A stretch of 64,000 nucleotides of DNA from Demequina sp. NBRC 110052 (GCF_002090075.1 NZ_BBRI01000002.1:558001-622000); one strand, 5' to 3'. Shown: positions 36,828 to 46,333, numbered from the stretch's first letter. Translations and numbers: made by a program. The notes: a model not told the origin generated them from the sequence alone.

Positions 36828-37430
36828 CTACTCCCCGCGCCCGGTGACGCTCGCGGATTCACCGTCCGCAGCGTCGGGCATGCCCGACGCGGTGGCGTAG
36901 TGCACGGTCGTCTCACCGTAGGCGCGCGAACGATCCGGCGCGATGCCCGCGGGCCATGGCGCGTCGCCCGCTCGCGTGGACCACTCGAGGACCACCTCCG
37001 CGCCGCGGGCAAGGTGCGGCACCAGGGCCGCCAGCACGGCGGTGAGGTCCTCGCGCGCGATGTCGTACGGCGGGTCCAGGAACACCAGGTCCCACGTCGC
37101 GTCGGTCCGCTCGAGGTAGGGACGCACCTTCTCCCGCACCACGGCCGCGCGGCCTCCGAGCCCCAGGTCGCGAACATTCGCCTGTAGCACGCGCGCCGCC
37201 TGCGGCCCCGCCTCGACGAGCACCGCCGCTGATGCGCCGCGGCTGAGGGCCTCGAGCCCGAGCGCACCCGACCCGGCGAACAGATCCGCCACCCGAGCAC
37301 CCCTCATCGCATCGGCATGGTCCAGGCGGGAGAACACGGCCTCGCGCACGCGGTCGGTGGTGGGGCGCGTGCCCTTCGGCGGCACCGCGATCCGCCTTCC
37401 ACCGAGGTCGCCTGCGATGATCCGAGTCAT
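36828..37430 (-). CDS. rsmD: 16S rRNA guanine(966)-N2 methyltransferase RsmD
   Basis: Starting at ATG 37430, the 200-residue enzyme opens MTRIIAGDLGGRRIAVPPKGTRPTTDRVREAVF in outline. SAM binding is DLFAGSGALGLEALSRG (~49-65), and the catalytic DPPY is at residues 119-122 in LVFLDPPYDIA. It methylates 16S rRNA. The tail codes for SGMPDAADGES, which is where a perfect 20-base palindrome lies at 36871-36890. It is upstream of coaD. Confidence 0.94.
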   Translation of the reverse strand: MTRIIAGDLGGRRIAVPPKGTRPTTDRVREAVFSRLDHADAMRGARVADLFAGSGALGLEALSRGASAAVLVEAGPQAARVLQANVRDLGLGGRAAVVREKVRPYLERTDATWDLVFLDPPYDIAREDLTAVLAALVPHLARGAEVVLEWSTRAGDAPWPAGIAPDRSRAYGETTVHYATASGMPDAADGESASVTGRGE

Positions 37431-37555
37431 GCCGCCACCGTACCTGTGGGAACAAGCCGGGCGCCCCACACGCTGACACCACATAGCGGCGCGCTCACCC
37501 CCGGCGTGCGGGCAGGATGCGTGTCCACCCCCGGTGGCGCGCAGGAGGAACCACG

Positions 37556-38458
37556 ATGACAGGCACAGACGATCACCATCCGTCCGAGGGCGGCGAGCCG
37601 CAGGAGACGACGCCGCACCAGGCAGACCACCGCGAGACAGGCACCAGCAACAGCAGCCAAGCCCGCAGCGGCCAAGCGGACGCGAACCGCCAGGACGCCA
37701 GGACGGAGGCACTGCCGATCACGAGGGAGCTCCCCGCGACGCAGCCCCTCCCGACCGCCATGCAGCCGGGCGCCACGCAGCCGGGGCCCCACGAGGCGGG
37801 AGGCGACCACCGTCCCCCGCCGGTGGTGCCGCCCCAGGTGGAGCCGGCCGCTGCGGCGGGCGACGCGCGCCCCGAAGCCGCTGACACGAGGACCCCGCGC
37901 TCGCCGTCAATGCTCCCGTGGGCGCTGCTCATCGCGGCAGTCGTAGCAGTGGCGCTCGCAATCATCGCCTCATCGCTGTGGACCTTGGCGAACAACCGCG
38001 GTGGTCAAGCTCTCGCGATCTCGCCGAGCTACTCCGCAACCGCCGCTGCCACCGCAGAACCTCCCGGCGAGACCCCGTCGGTCGCGCCCTCACCGACGCC
38101 GTCGATGCCTCCTGCTGAGGAGAAGACCCGCGAAGTCTCCGACGACAGCGGCCCTCCCGGACCCAACGGCGCATGCTCATCCGAGATCGTCAGCATCGAC
38201 GCCGACGACGACGAGTTCGAGGTGAAGATCCGCATCGACGCCCGAGCGGGCGGGGTCGACGGCTGGGAAGCCGAGATCGACCTCGACGGTGCCGCACTCA
38301 CCGATGCCGACAAGGTGGAGCTGATATCCCATTCGGGTGACCTCTACACGGTGGCAGGCAAGGGGAAGGCTGCGACGATCGACTCGGGCAAGTCGATCAC
38401 GTTCAAGGTGGAGGCTGAGGGCCCCCTCGGAGACATCGCTGTCGGCTGCCACGCCTAG
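37556..38458 (+). CDS. Single-pass membrane protein with extracellular C-terminal domain
   Basis: The ATG at 37556 (AGGAGG upstream) gives 300 residues. The N-terminal ~118 residues are Gln/Pro/Asp-rich and disordered, followed by a membrane helix (PWALLIAAVVAVALAIIASSLW) at ~120-145. A Pro/Ser/Thr/Ala-rich linker leads to a compact C-terminal domain (~215-300), which is acidic in its first half, with two Cys (CSSEIV and VGCHA) that could form a disulfide. No known family. It ends 4 bases into recG, so the two are convergent and overlapping. Confidence 0.7.
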   Translation: MTGTDDHHPSEGGEPQETTPHQADHRETGTSNSSQARSGQADANRQDARTEALPITRELPATQPLPTAMQPGATQPGPHEAGGDHRPPPVVPPQVEPAAAAGDARPEAADTRTPRSPSMLPWALLIAAVVAVALAIIASSLWTLANNRGGQALAISPSYSATAAATAEPPGETPSVAPSPTPSMPPAEEKTREVSDDSGPPGPNGACSSEIVSIDADDDEFEVKIRIDARAGGVDGWEAEIDLDGAALTDADKVELISHSGDLYTVAGKGKAATIDSGKSITFKVEAEGPLGDIAVGCHA

Positions 38459-40770
38459 CCGCGTTCGAGGAACTCCTCGCGCTCGCCGAGCCAGTCCTCG
38501 ATCGCCGCGACCAGTGCGGGGTGCTCCGCGAGCTCGGGATCCTCACCGACGAGCTCCCGCGCGTCCTCACGCGCGGTCGCGATGACCTTGGCGTCACGCA
38601 CCACGCGCAGCAGGCGCAACGAGTTGCGTCCGCCCGACTGCGCGGAGCCGAGAACGTCTCCCTCACGCCGCAGCTCCACGTCCTTGTCTGCGAGTACGAA
38701 GCCGTCCGTGGTCGCCGCCACCGCGTCGAGGCGCTCGCGCGCGACGCTCCCCTCTTCGGCGCGCGCGACGAGGAGGCACACGCCCGGCAGCCCGCCACGC
38801 CCGATGCGGCCGCGGAGCTGGTGCAGCTGCGAGATCCCGAAGTGCTGCGCATCGAGCACCACCATCGCCGAGGCCTCCGGCACATCGACGCCCACCTCGA
38901 TCACGGTCGTCGAGACGAGCACGGGCGTCTCACCCGAGGCGAAGGCCGCCATTGCGGCGTCCTTGTCATCGCCGCTCAGGCGTCCATGTATCAGTCCGAT
39001 TCCGATGCCCGCCATCTCGGGGCGCTCGCGCAGCATCTGGGCCACCTGGGTCGCGGCGGCGAGAGGTGGCTTGGTCCCGCGGGGTCCCGCGCTTCCGGGC
39101 CCGCTCCCGCCGCCGGCCATGTCGAGCGCGAGCTCGCCGGCTTGCACTGTGTCGTCGTGCACGGGGCCGTCGTGCACGGCGCCGTCCAACACATCATCGG
39201 GCGCCTCTCCCCCATCATCGGCGGCATCGGCGGTGTCCGCCTCATCGATGCGCGGACACACGATGTAGGCGCGCCTCCCTGCGTCGACCTCTTCCCTCAC
39301 GCGCGACCACACGCGCTCGAGCCAGGCTCTGTTGTCCGCGGGGACGACGTGGGTGACGACCTCGGCCCTCCCCGCGGGGCGCTCCGCGAGCACCGACGTC
39401 TCGAGATCGCCGAACACGGTCATCGCCACGGTGCGCGGAATGGGCGTCGCGGTCATCACGAGCGTGTGCGGCGGGTGCTCGCTGCGGCTACGGAGCGCGT
39501 CCCGCTGCTCGACGCCGAAGCGGTGCTGCTCGTCCACGACCACCAGGCCAAGGTCGGCGAACTGCACTGTCTCGCTCAGCAGCGCGTGCGTACCGATCAC
39601 GATTCCCGCTGCCCCCGAGGCGGCGTCGGCGAGGGCCTGCTTGCGCGCACGGGAGCCCTGCGAACCCGTGAGCAGGGTCAACCGAGTGCCGTTCGCGTCA
39701 CCGCCAAGGCGTCCCGCGTGCGCGAGCGATCCCAACATCGCCTCGAGGGTGCGCAGGTGCTGCGCCGCGAGGACCTCCGTGGGAGCCAGCAGCGCTGCCT
39801 GCCCGCCCGAGTCGACCACCTGGAGCATCGCGCGCAGCGCGACAACCGTCTTGCCCGCGCCCACGTCGCCCTGCAGGAGTCGCAGCATCGGGGTCTCGCG
39901 TGCGAGATCGGCGGCGATCTCCTCGCCCACGGCGACCTGGGCTCCGGTGAGCGGCCACGGCAACTGCGCGTCGAACGCGGCAAGGGCCCCATCGCCGCGC
40001 CCTGGTCGCGCCGTCGCCTTGAGCGCATCGTGGGAGGCCCGCCGCCTGGCGAGGGCGGCCTGCAGCACGAGGGCCTCTTCGTAGATCAGGCGCGCCCGCC
40101 CGGCGCGCCACTCGCTGTCGTTCTCCGGCACGTGCACCTGCCGCCACGCCTCGCGGAGCCCAGGGTGAGCATGCTTCTCCCTTAGGACCGGCGGGACCGG
40201 GTCCGGCACGTCGTCCTCCGCGAGCGGGTCGAGCACGGTCCTCACGGAGCGCCCGATGCGCCATGTAGGGACGCCCGCGGCGGCGGGGTAGATCGGGATC
40301 GGACGCGACGCCTCCAGGACGGCCTCGTCGGCATCGGCCGCGTCGACCCCGACGATCAGGTAGTCAGGGTGCGTGAGCTGACGCTCACCGCGGTACTCAC
40401 CGACGGTGCCGGTGAACAGCCCGGTGCGGCCTGCGCGCAGCTTGTCCTCGTGCATGCGCAGCACGCCTTGGCGCTTGGCGAAGAAGGTGAGGCGGAGGCT
40501 GTCGCGGCCGTCAGTCACGACTGCCTCGAGCATCGCTCCACCGCGGTTGCGCATGGGTCGCACTGTCGCGGACCTGACCTGCGCCATCACGGTGACGTGC
40601 TCACCGACCTTCAGCTCGGCGATGGGGGTCATTTCGCCGGGTGAACCGTAGCGACGCGGGTAGTGGCGGAGAAGGTCGCCGACGGTCTCAAGGCCGAGCT
40701 TGCCGAGCGACTGCGCAGTGCGCGTGCCGAGCACCTTGCCCAACGGCTCGTCGAGGCGACTGGGGCTCAC
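38455..40770 (-). CDS. recG: ATP-dependent DNA helicase RecG
   Basis: The 771-residue protein restarts stalled forks and processes branched DNA. The wedge/OB domain is ~1-190 (LGLETVGDLLRHYPRRYGSPGEMTPI). Helicase motifs are LLQGDVGAGKTVVAL (I), DEQHRFGVEQRD (II), LVMTATPIPRT (III), IHGRLSGDDKDAAM (IV region), VSTTVIEVGVDVPEASAMVVLDA (V) and LHQLRGRIGRGGLPGVCLLV (VI). Length is slightly above average because of an Ala/Asp/Gly-rich insert near residue 520. It overlaps the DAK2-domain gene by 4 bases. Confidence 0.96.
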   Translation of the reverse strand: MSPSRLDEPLGKVLGTRTAQSLGKLGLETVGDLLRHYPRRYGSPGEMTPIAELKVGEHVTVMAQVRSATVRPMRNRGGAMLEAVVTDGRDSLRLTFFAKRQGVLRMHEDKLRAGRTGLFTGTVGEYRGERQLTHPDYLIVGVDAADADEAVLEASRPIPIYPAAAGVPTWRIGRSVRTVLDPLAEDDVPDPVPPVLREKHAHPGLREAWRQVHVPENDSEWRAGRARLIYEEALVLQAALARRRASHDALKATARPGRGDGALAAFDAQLPWPLTGAQVAVGEEIAADLARETPMLRLLQGDVGAGKTVVALRAMLQVVDSGGQAALLAPTEVLAAQHLRTLEAMLGSLAHAGRLGGDANGTRLTLLTGSQGSRARKQALADAASGAAGIVIGTHALLSETVQFADLGLVVVDEQHRFGVEQRDALRSRSEHPPHTLVMTATPIPRTVAMTVFGDLETSVLAERPAGRAEVVTHVVPADNRAWLERVWSRVREEVDAGRRAYIVCPRIDEADTADAADDGGEAPDDVLDGAVHDGPVHDDTVQAGELALDMAGGGSGPGSAGPRGTKPPLAAATQVAQMLRERPEMAGIGIGLIHGRLSGDDKDAAMAAFASGETPVLVSTTVIEVGVDVPEASAMVVLDAQHFGISQLHQLRGRIGRGGLPGVCLLVARAEEGSVARERLDAVAATTDGFVLADKDVELRREGDVLGSAQSGGRNSLRLLRVVRDAKVIATAREDARELVGEDPELAEHPALVAAIEDWLGEREEFLERG

Positions 40771-42305
40771 TCGTCGCCCAGCGTCTCGACGCCGATGAGG
40801 ATGCCGGGCTCTCCATGCTCACCCTCGTACACGTGCACGTCCGCGTACGGCGCGGCGGCAGCGACAGAGGCGCGGACGGAGTCGCCGATGCTCTCCGGCA
40901 CGCCGCGCGCGAGGATGAGGGTCACGACATCCGAGTCGAGGTCGACGAGTCGGTCCAGGTCGTCGTCGAGCGCATCGACCGAGGTGGAGGCCGTGCGGGT
41001 GCGGCGGACGGCGTCCTGCATGAGCGCGTGGAGGTCCTCTCCTGGGGTCGCGAGCGCGGCGGCGGCGACGGCGGAGATGAGCTGCGCCTCGTGCGCGGCG
41101 TCGATGACTGTCATGCGCCAGCTGCGGCGACGGGTGGCGACCGCTTGGGCGACGGCCTTGAGCTGCGGATTGCCTGCGACCACGACGGCGGAAACGCCCG
41201 AGGCATCCTTGACTGCGCGTCGCAGCTCGCGCTTCTTGAGCTTGGCCGGGTTGGGCACGACGAGCACCACGGCGCCGGCGTCGGCGAGCGGCTCGGCCAG
41301 GCCGGGGCACGACGTCAGCGCGACGATGCCGGTGGCTGCGCGGTCGCCCGCGTGGCCGACGAGCAGGCTGCGGACCACGATCTGGCGTGCGTGCACGTCG
41401 TCGGCGATCATGACGCCGCGGTGGGGCGCGTCGGTGTGCACGTGCGCTTGGGCGACGCCATGACCGGCCGAGACGGTGACCGAGTCGCCGATCGCCTCGA
41501 GCGCGGCCCGCAGTGCAGCGATATCGACCCCTGTCGTGGCGTTGTCGACGTCCTCGAGGTCGACCACGAACATGACTTCGTACGCGCCGCCCCCCGGGAC
41601 TCCGTGGTCCGAGGCGCCGGCGGCGCGAATGACGGTGCGTCCGTCCCGGATCTCCCACTCGACCTCGTCGAGCGCGAGAAGCGCATCCCTGCCCGCCAGG
41701 GTCTCGGCGAGCATCTCGAGTTGGAGGACCAGCCCGGCCGCTCCCGCGTCGACGACGCCGGCATCTCGTGCGCTCGGCAGCTCCTCATGCGTGCGCGCGA
41801 GGGCGGCTCGTGCGGAGACGACAGCAGCGACTGCGGTGGCCTCGCGGCCCGCTTTCGCTCCGACCGCGTCGCGCGCTCCCTTCGCTGCGGCGCGGGCGAC
41901 AGTGAGGATCGTCCCCTCGACCGGGGAACTCACCGCGCGATAGGCGGCCTCGGCAGCCTGCTCGAGCGCTTCGGCGATGGCCTGGGGCTTCGCCTTCGCC
42001 AGGCCGCCGTGCTCGTCGATGGCGGTCAGGAAGCCGGAGAGGTACTGCGACACGATCACGCCCGAGTTGCCGCGTGCTCCCAGCAGCGCTCCACGAGCGA
42101 AGGCGGCGACCACCTCCCGGTGAGTCGCGTCGTCAGGGAGCTTGGCGACGGCGCGGTTGCCCTCCTGAAGGGTGAGGTAGATGTTCGTGCCCGTGTCCGA
42201 GTCCGCGACCGGGAACACGTTGATCGCGTCCAGGTGGGCGCGCGCGCGCTTGATCGCATCGGCACCGGTGGTGAGCCAACGGCGAAGCTCCGTCGTCTCG
42301 CTCAT
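40767..42305 (-). CDS. DAK2-domain protein, FakA/YloV-like fatty acid kinase
   Basis: The 512-residue protein begins with a dihydroxyacetone-kinase-like ATP domain: [25 protein letters not shown] (residues ~29-53) binds Mg-[22 protein letters not shown] and [21 protein letters not shown] are further conserved blocks. The C-terminal half (from ~270) is the part that binds FakB in Firmicutes. FakA phosphorylates fatty acids held by FakB. No fakB is near, so the assignment rests on family only. It is upstream of recG, as is common. Confidence 0.86.
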   Translation of the reverse strand: MSETTELRRWLTTGADAIKRARAHLDAINVFPVADSDTGTNIYLTLQEGNRAVAKLPDDATHREVVAAFARGALLGARGNSGVIVSQYLSGFLTAIDEHGGLAKAKPQAIAEALEQAAEAAYRAVSSPVEGTILTVARAAAKGARDAVGAKAGREATAVAAVVSARAALARTHEELPSARDAGVVDAGAAGLVLQLEMLAETLAGRDALLALDEVEWEIRDGRTVIRAAGASDHGVPGGGAYEVMFVVDLEDVDNATTGVDIAALRAALEAIGDSVTVSAGHGVAQAHVHTDAPHRGVMIADDVHARQIVVRSLLVGHAGDRAATGIVALTSCPGLAEPLADAGAVVLVVPNPAKLKKRELRRAVKDASGVSAVVVAGNPQLKAVAQAVATRRRSWRMTVIDAAHEAQLISAVAAAALATPGEDLHALMQDAVRRTRTASTSVDALDDDLDRLVDLDSDVVTLILARGVPESIGDSVRASVAAAAPYADVHVYEGEHGEPGILIGVETLGDE

Positions 42306-42508
42306 GCCACCTCCTTGCGCCTTGTCTTCGTGCCTGCGCGCGCCTCCCTCAGGGCTACGCCGCGCACTGCTGCCTGGACTGTCTCATCGTGCCACGAGGG
42401 TGAGACAATGGCGGTCGGTCGAACCGCGTCGGGCATTCACCCGTGACCGGCGCCTTCGTCTCGCGCAGTCGGCTTCAGGTGCCCGACGCGCGGGCCGAGT
42501 GCGGCCGT

Positions 42509-42537
42509 TTGCCGCCAGGGCCATCGTCGGATATCCT
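42509..42537 (+). promoter_or_regulatory. Promoter of rpmB
   Basis: TTGCCG (42509-42514) and TATCCT (42532-42537) are spaced by 17 bases, giving a start near 42544 and a leader of about 78 bases before the GTG. Confidence 0.6.
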
Positions 42538-42621
42538 TGTGCGGTTGCCCGATCACCGGGCTACCCCCAATCGTGGCACTGTCGGTATACGTCGGCGTGC
42601 AAGAACTGTAGGAGAACTATC

Positions 42622-42813
42622 GTGGCTGCCAACTGCGACGTCTGCGGCAAGGGCCCCTCGTTCGGGCACTCGATCTCGCACTCGCACCGCCGCACCAAGC
42701 GTCGCTGGAACCCGAACATCCAGCGCGTCCGTGCCGTGGTCGCGGGTACCCCCAAGCGCCTGAACGTGTGCACCTCGTGCCTCAAGGCCGGCAAGGTCAC
42801 CCGCAACGTCTGA
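42622..42813 (+). CDS. rpmB: 50S ribosomal protein L28
   Basis: GTG at 42622, preceded by GTAGGAGAACTATC, starts [29 protein letters not shown], the L28 opening with Cys pair, and ends with [14 protein letters not shown], a second Cys pair, so this is the zinc-binding form. The length is 63 residues. It sits divergent from the recG/DAK2 operon and is followed by two hairpins, suggesting a monocistronic gene. Confidence 0.97.
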   Translation: MAANCDVCGKGPSFGHSISHSHRRTKRRWNPNIQRVRAVVAGTPKRLNVCTSCLKAGKVTRNV

Positions 42814-42819
42814 TCGTCC

Positions 42820-42880
42820 AGCGCCAGTTCACTGGCGCTGATCCCAGTCAGGGCGTCTCCTTCGGGAGGCGCCCTTTCTG
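42820..42880 (+). terminator. Tandem terminator hairpins after rpmB
   Basis: First hairpin: AGCGCCAGT-TC-ACTGGCGCT (42820-42839), perfect 9-base stem. Second: GGGCGTCTCC-TTCG-GGAGGCGCCC (42851-42874), with one G-U pair and a flanking A-T, followed by TTTCTGTTT. The second is a good intrinsic terminator. Confidence 0.85.
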
Positions 42881-42909
42881 TTTGCCGCGCTGCTTCCCGC
42901 GCGACGCGC

Positions 42910-43063
42910 CTACTGCGGAGTGAAGACTGATTTCCCCTCGCCCTCGCCGATCAGGGTTTCCGCCAGATGTGCGACCGCGATGAACCCGGTCGTCTCAGCG
43001 CCCGGCTGGACTGAGTAGACACATGGAGGCTGCTGCGCACGGCACCGCAAGAGCGATGAGCAC
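42910..43063 (-). pseudogene. Possible remnant of a small secreted protein (frameshifted)
   Basis: From GTG 43063 the minus strand encodes a leader-like VLIALAVPCAAASMC. After a +1 shift near 43020 the frame reads CVYSVQPGAETTGFIAVAHL, and then ends KSVFTPQ at a TAG (42910-42912). Codon third positions are G/C-rich in both parts, so each looks like real coding sequence. I take it as a broken gene next to the island, but it may also be two unrelated short frames. The length would be about 50 residues. Confidence 0.35.
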
Positions 43064-43078
43064 GCCCGCCGCCCAGAA

Positions 43079-43537
43079 CTACCCAAACTTCACGCGTACG
43101 GCGCTCGGCCCAAGCTCACGAATTACAGCGCTGGCGCGCGCCAACAGCTCCCTATTGCCAACTACGTGATCCTCTGCGAGGCGGGCGAGTTCATCCGCGA
43201 CGCGTGCGACATCGGACCCGAGGAACTCCGCCCCACGGTAGAAGTCGAATCCACTGAGAAGCGGCGCGAAGACTGCAATTCGGTGGATCTCCGCCTCGGA
43301 CCTGTCGGTGCTCGGTTGGACGTGCGCGGTGAGTGCGCCGGCCGTGCTAGCGGGAAACACGAGCTTCTCCCCGATCCATGAGAACGGCAGTGGCGAAAGT
43401 CGCAGGAGTGGCGCAGCGGCGACGAATCTCGAAGTCGCCGCTACGCCACGATCAGCGAGCGCAGTCGGCGTATCGAAGATTTCCATGTAGTCAGGCACGA
43501 CGGCTCCATCCTGATCGAGAACGCTTTGCAGTGACAC
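43079..43537 (-). CDS. Cytosolic protein of unknown function abutting the secreted repeat protein
   Basis: The 152-residue protein begins at GTG 43537, directly after the TGA of the secreted protein gene (TGAGTG), so it is translationally coupled. It has no signal peptide or membrane helix. A hydrophobic first half (SRFVAAAPLLRLSPLPFSWIGEKLVF) is followed by a Ser/Glu/Arg-rich second half ending in helices (SDVARVADELARLAEDHVV). GC is lower than in the surrounding genes. I do not recognise the family. The tight linkage to a secreted effector-like protein suggests an immunity or chaperone role (inference). Confidence 0.7.
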   Translation of the reverse strand: MSLQSVLDQDGAVVPDYMEIFDTPTALADRGVAATSRFVAAAPLLRLSPLPFSWIGEKLVFPASTAGALTAHVQPSTDRSEAEIHRIAVFAPLLSGFDFYRGAEFLGSDVARVADELARLAEDHVVGNRELLARASAVIRELGPSAVRVKFG

Positions 43538-45274
43538 TCAAGGTATGACTTCAACCCAGCCCGGGAAACTATTGAAGACAGTTGAACCGTCTTGTTCAAC
43601 TAGCACTGTCAGCAAACTAGACGTGCCACCGGTGGAGATGTCAGTACCGATAGGCGACCCTAGGTCGTAGAGCAAGGCGTAGTTATCTGGGTTTGTCATT
43701 GAATGGCCGCTCAGAACCGGCTCCGATCTAAGCGCTTCACAGATCAGGTCCGCAATATCGCTCTCAGACTCGAATATCTCGTCGGAGAACTGGCTCTTGA
43801 TCGGTGCCTTGGCGGGATCAAAGTGATCCCCAACAATCTTGGAGTAGAACTGATAGATCGAGAGCGTGTACTCGGTTCCATCAGGCGCCTCACACCGCCA
43901 GCCATCGTAGGCTGGCGGTCCAGGCGGGTTGGGGTCGTCCGGACCGTCGCCTTCACCCTCTCCCGGAGTTGGCTCCTCAATCGGGTTCTCGATGTCGGGC
44001 TCGTCACCAGCGTCGTTCCACGCGGCCAACGCACCGCTGACCCCGAACTCTGCGAGGAGAAGAGCCAGCGCTCGCACCTTGCTCGAATAGCACACGAGGG
44101 TGATGTCCGGGACCGAAGAACCGTTGAGGTATGTCCGGATATAGAAGCCGAGACCGACACACAACGCTTCGGTCGTCGCGGCTGACTGCGCGCTCAAGGC
44201 CGCGGGCAGCAACGCGACGCCGAGTGCAGCCTCGAGCGCTGGCTCATCCGCAGCGAGGACGAACTCGGCCAGCTCGTCGGTCGTCATCGAGTGAGTCGAG
44301 ACGGGCCCGCTAGTTGCGACGACGTAAGAGGCGCCACCGGCAAGCTGCACGACAGCCTCAGCATGAAGCGACACGGTCGCGCCCTCAGCGGGTGTGACCG
44401 AGGTACTGCATGACGTCGCGCCATCTGCCGAGCAGGTCACTCGCACATCGCCGCTATCGTCGACGATTCGGATCAATGCGCCGCTGCTGAGCGGTTCGTC
44501 GATCCCGAAGGTCGCTGTGGCGGTATCACCCGAGACGAGCTTCGAAGACGAAACCGTCTCCTCGATGAACTCACCGTTCCAGCCCGGGTCCGTCACCGTG
44601 ACCGTGTCCGACCATGCATAGTCGACCCACTCACCGTCACGCACGACCATCAGCTTCGCCCGATACGTCTCCGACACACCCGACGGCGGATTCGCTCCCA
44701 CCGCACACTCAGAACCACCCGTGCAACCCCGCACATACGAGTCACCGCGATAGATCTGGATACGCGCATCCTTCAACTCCGGCGACACCCCAAAACGCAC
44801 CGTCGTCGACGCACCCAACACCGGCGACGCATCATCCACCGTCGCGTACTCGAACACACCGTTCCAGCCCGGGTCCGTCACCGTGACCGTGTCCGACCAT
44901 GCATAGTCGACCCACTCACCGTCACGCACGACCATCAGCTTCGCCCGATACGTCTCCGACACACCCGACGGCGGATTCGCTCCCACCGCACACTCAGAAC
45001 CACCCGTGCAACCCCGCACATACGAGTCACCGCGATAGATCTGGATACGCGCATCCTTCAACTCCGGCGACACCCCAAAACGCACCGTCGTCGACGCACC
45101 CAACACCGGCGACGCATCATCGACGCGCGCATATGTGAAGTGCCCGTACCAACGGTGTTCGTCATCGGCGGTTGCGGACGGAGCAACGACCGTCACCATC
45201 GAGAGCGCGGCGAGCGCGATGAGCATGGCCGCGACCTGACGAGCGCGCAATGAACCCAAAAGTGCAGCGAGCAC
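43538..45274 (-). CDS. Secreted multi-repeat protein with possible C-terminal toxin domain
   Basis: GTG 45274 starts 578 residues with a Sec signal peptide (AAMLIALAALSMVTVVAPSATA, cleavage near ~37). Two almost identical 95-residue units follow, each with a CTGGSEC disulfide-like pair (~45-235), then a more divergent third unit of the same beta-rich type. A helical domain, an acidic Pro/Gly-rich linker (EPTPGEGEGDGPDDPNPP) and a ~115-residue C-terminal domain complete it. That last domain ends SSLLTVLVEQDGSTVFNSF, like the terminal strands of BECR-fold nuclease toxins of polymorphic toxins (inference). GC is visibly lower than in neighbours. Confidence 0.75.
   Translation of the reverse strand: MLAALLGSLRARQVAAMLIALAALSMVTVVAPSATADDEHRWYGHFTYARVDDASPVLGASTTVRFGVSPELKDARIQIYRGDSYVRGCTGGSECAVGANPPSGVSETYRAKLMVVRDGEWVDYAWSDTVTVTDPGWNGVFEYATVDDASPVLGASTTVRFGVSPELKDARIQIYRGDSYVRGCTGGSECAVGANPPSGVSETYRAKLMVVRDGEWVDYAWSDTVTVTDPGWNGEFIEETVSSSKLVSGDTATATFGIDEPLSSGALIRIVDDSGDVRVTCSADGATSCSTSVTPAEGATVSLHAEAVVQLAGGASYVVATSGPVSTHSMTTDELAEFVLAADEPALEAALGVALLPAALSAQSAATTEALCVGLGFYIRTYLNGSSVPDITLVCYSSKVRALALLLAEFGVSGALAAWNDAGDEPDIENPIEEPTPGEGEGDGPDDPNPPGPPAYDGWRCEAPDGTEYTLSIYQFYSKIVGDHFDPAKAPIKSQFSDEIFESESDIADLICEALRSEPVLSGHSMTNPDNYALLYDLGSPIGTDISTGGTSSLLTVLVEQDGSTVFNSFPGWVEVIP
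44572..45121. repeat. Perfect 265-bp direct repeat pair in the secreted protein gene
   Basis: Bases 44572-44836 and 44857-45121 are identical as far as I could compare, with a 285-base period (95 codons). The two protein repeats they encode are identical. Identity at DNA level, including third positions, points to a very recent duplication or gene conversion. The last unit upstream of these (near 44480) is diverged. Confidence 0.92.
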
Positions 45275-45358
45275 TTATCCCCCTAGGTGGCGGAAGTTCC
45301 CCCTGAACTTCCGAACGCGACCGAACCTAGCACGCCACCGTCCGATCTACGAGGCTTT

Positions 45359-46303
45359 TCACAGCGAGAAGTGATCCCACCCCACCGCGTCGGGCACGGC
45401 TCCGTCCACACGCACGCCGGAGAACGCATCGGTCACCTCGCCGATCACCGACCACCCCACCGGCACTGCCGAGGAGTAGGGGAAGACGGCGAGCAGCGCG
45501 TGGTCCTCTCCTCCGGTGAGCGCGAAGGGCAGTGCGGAGACCCCCAATGCGGCGGCAGCCAGGGACGCAGCGGGGTGCACCGGCACATCCGCGCTCACCA
45601 AGGCAAGTCCCACCTCGGACGCCCGAGCCAGCCTGCCTGCGTCCCGCAGCAGCCCGTCCGAGATGTCCATCATCGCCACTGCCCCGCGCAGCGATGCCTC
45701 AAGCCCGGCACCCACCACGGGCCGTGGACGTCGGAACAGCGCCGCCGCCTCGGGCACCTCGGCGCCACGGTCAGCGGACAAGAGCGCGAACCCCGCGGCA
45801 GCCGCCCCGAGCGGCGCCGACACGGCCACGACCTGGCCGGGCATCGCGTCGGCCCTGGTCACGACCTCCTGGCCGTGCGTCTCGCCGATGACGGTGACGG
45901 ACACCATGATCTGGTCGGCCCCGGATAGGTCTCCCCCGACTACTCCGACGCCGTGCGGCGCGCAGGCTTCGCGCAGTCCGTCGGCGAAGTCGAGCACCCA
46001 GTCCACGTCGAGGTCACCCGGCGCGCACAGCGTCACCTGGAGCGCGGTCGGCACGGCCCCCATGGCGTCGATGTCGGCGAGGTTCTGCATCGCAGCCCGC
46101 CAGCCCACGTCGGCACCGGTGGACCACTCACGACGGAAGTGCCGGCCCTCGACGAGCACGTCGGAGGACACGACGAGGTCGCCGTCGACGGACAGCACGG
46201 CAGCGTCGTCGCCGGGTCCGAGGATCTCGGCGTCGGTCTCGGGCAGGCGGGGCGCGAAGAGCGCGATGAGAGCGTCCTCGCCGATCTCGCTGATGGTCGT
46301 CAT
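45359..46303 (-). CDS. thiL: Thiamine-monophosphate kinase
   Basis: The 314-residue PurM-like kinase makes thiamine pyrophosphate from thiamine monophosphate. Its N-terminus (ISEIGEDALIALFAPRL, then LGPGDDAAVL at ~28-37) and the Mg/ATP motif WRAAMQNLADIDAMGAVPTAL (~72-92) match ThiL. GGDLSGADQIMVSVTVIG and MMDISDGLLRDAGRL are the other conserved blocks. It is preceded by the alcohol dehydrogenase gene on the same strand, with 75 bases that hold two GCCCGACGC copies. Confidence 0.95.
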   Translation of the reverse strand: MTTISEIGEDALIALFAPRLPETDAEILGPGDDAAVLSVDGDLVVSSDVLVEGRHFRREWSTGADVGWRAAMQNLADIDAMGAVPTALQVTLCAPGDLDVDWVLDFADGLREACAPHGVGVVGGDLSGADQIMVSVTVIGETHGQEVVTRADAMPGQVVAVSAPLGAAAAGFALLSADRGAEVPEAAALFRRPRPVVGAGLEASLRGAVAMMDISDGLLRDAGRLARASEVGLALVSADVPVHPAASLAAAALGVSALPFALTGGEDHALLAVFPYSSAVPVGWSVIGEVTDAFSGVRVDGAVPDAVGWDHFSL

Positions 46304-46333
46304 GCGGTCAAGCCTAGGTGCGCGCTGGCATGC

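Noticed and set aside
44572..45121. Direct repeats considered as a CRISPR array
   Set aside because: Only two 265-bp copies inside a coding sequence with a short non-variable gap; no cas genes nearby.
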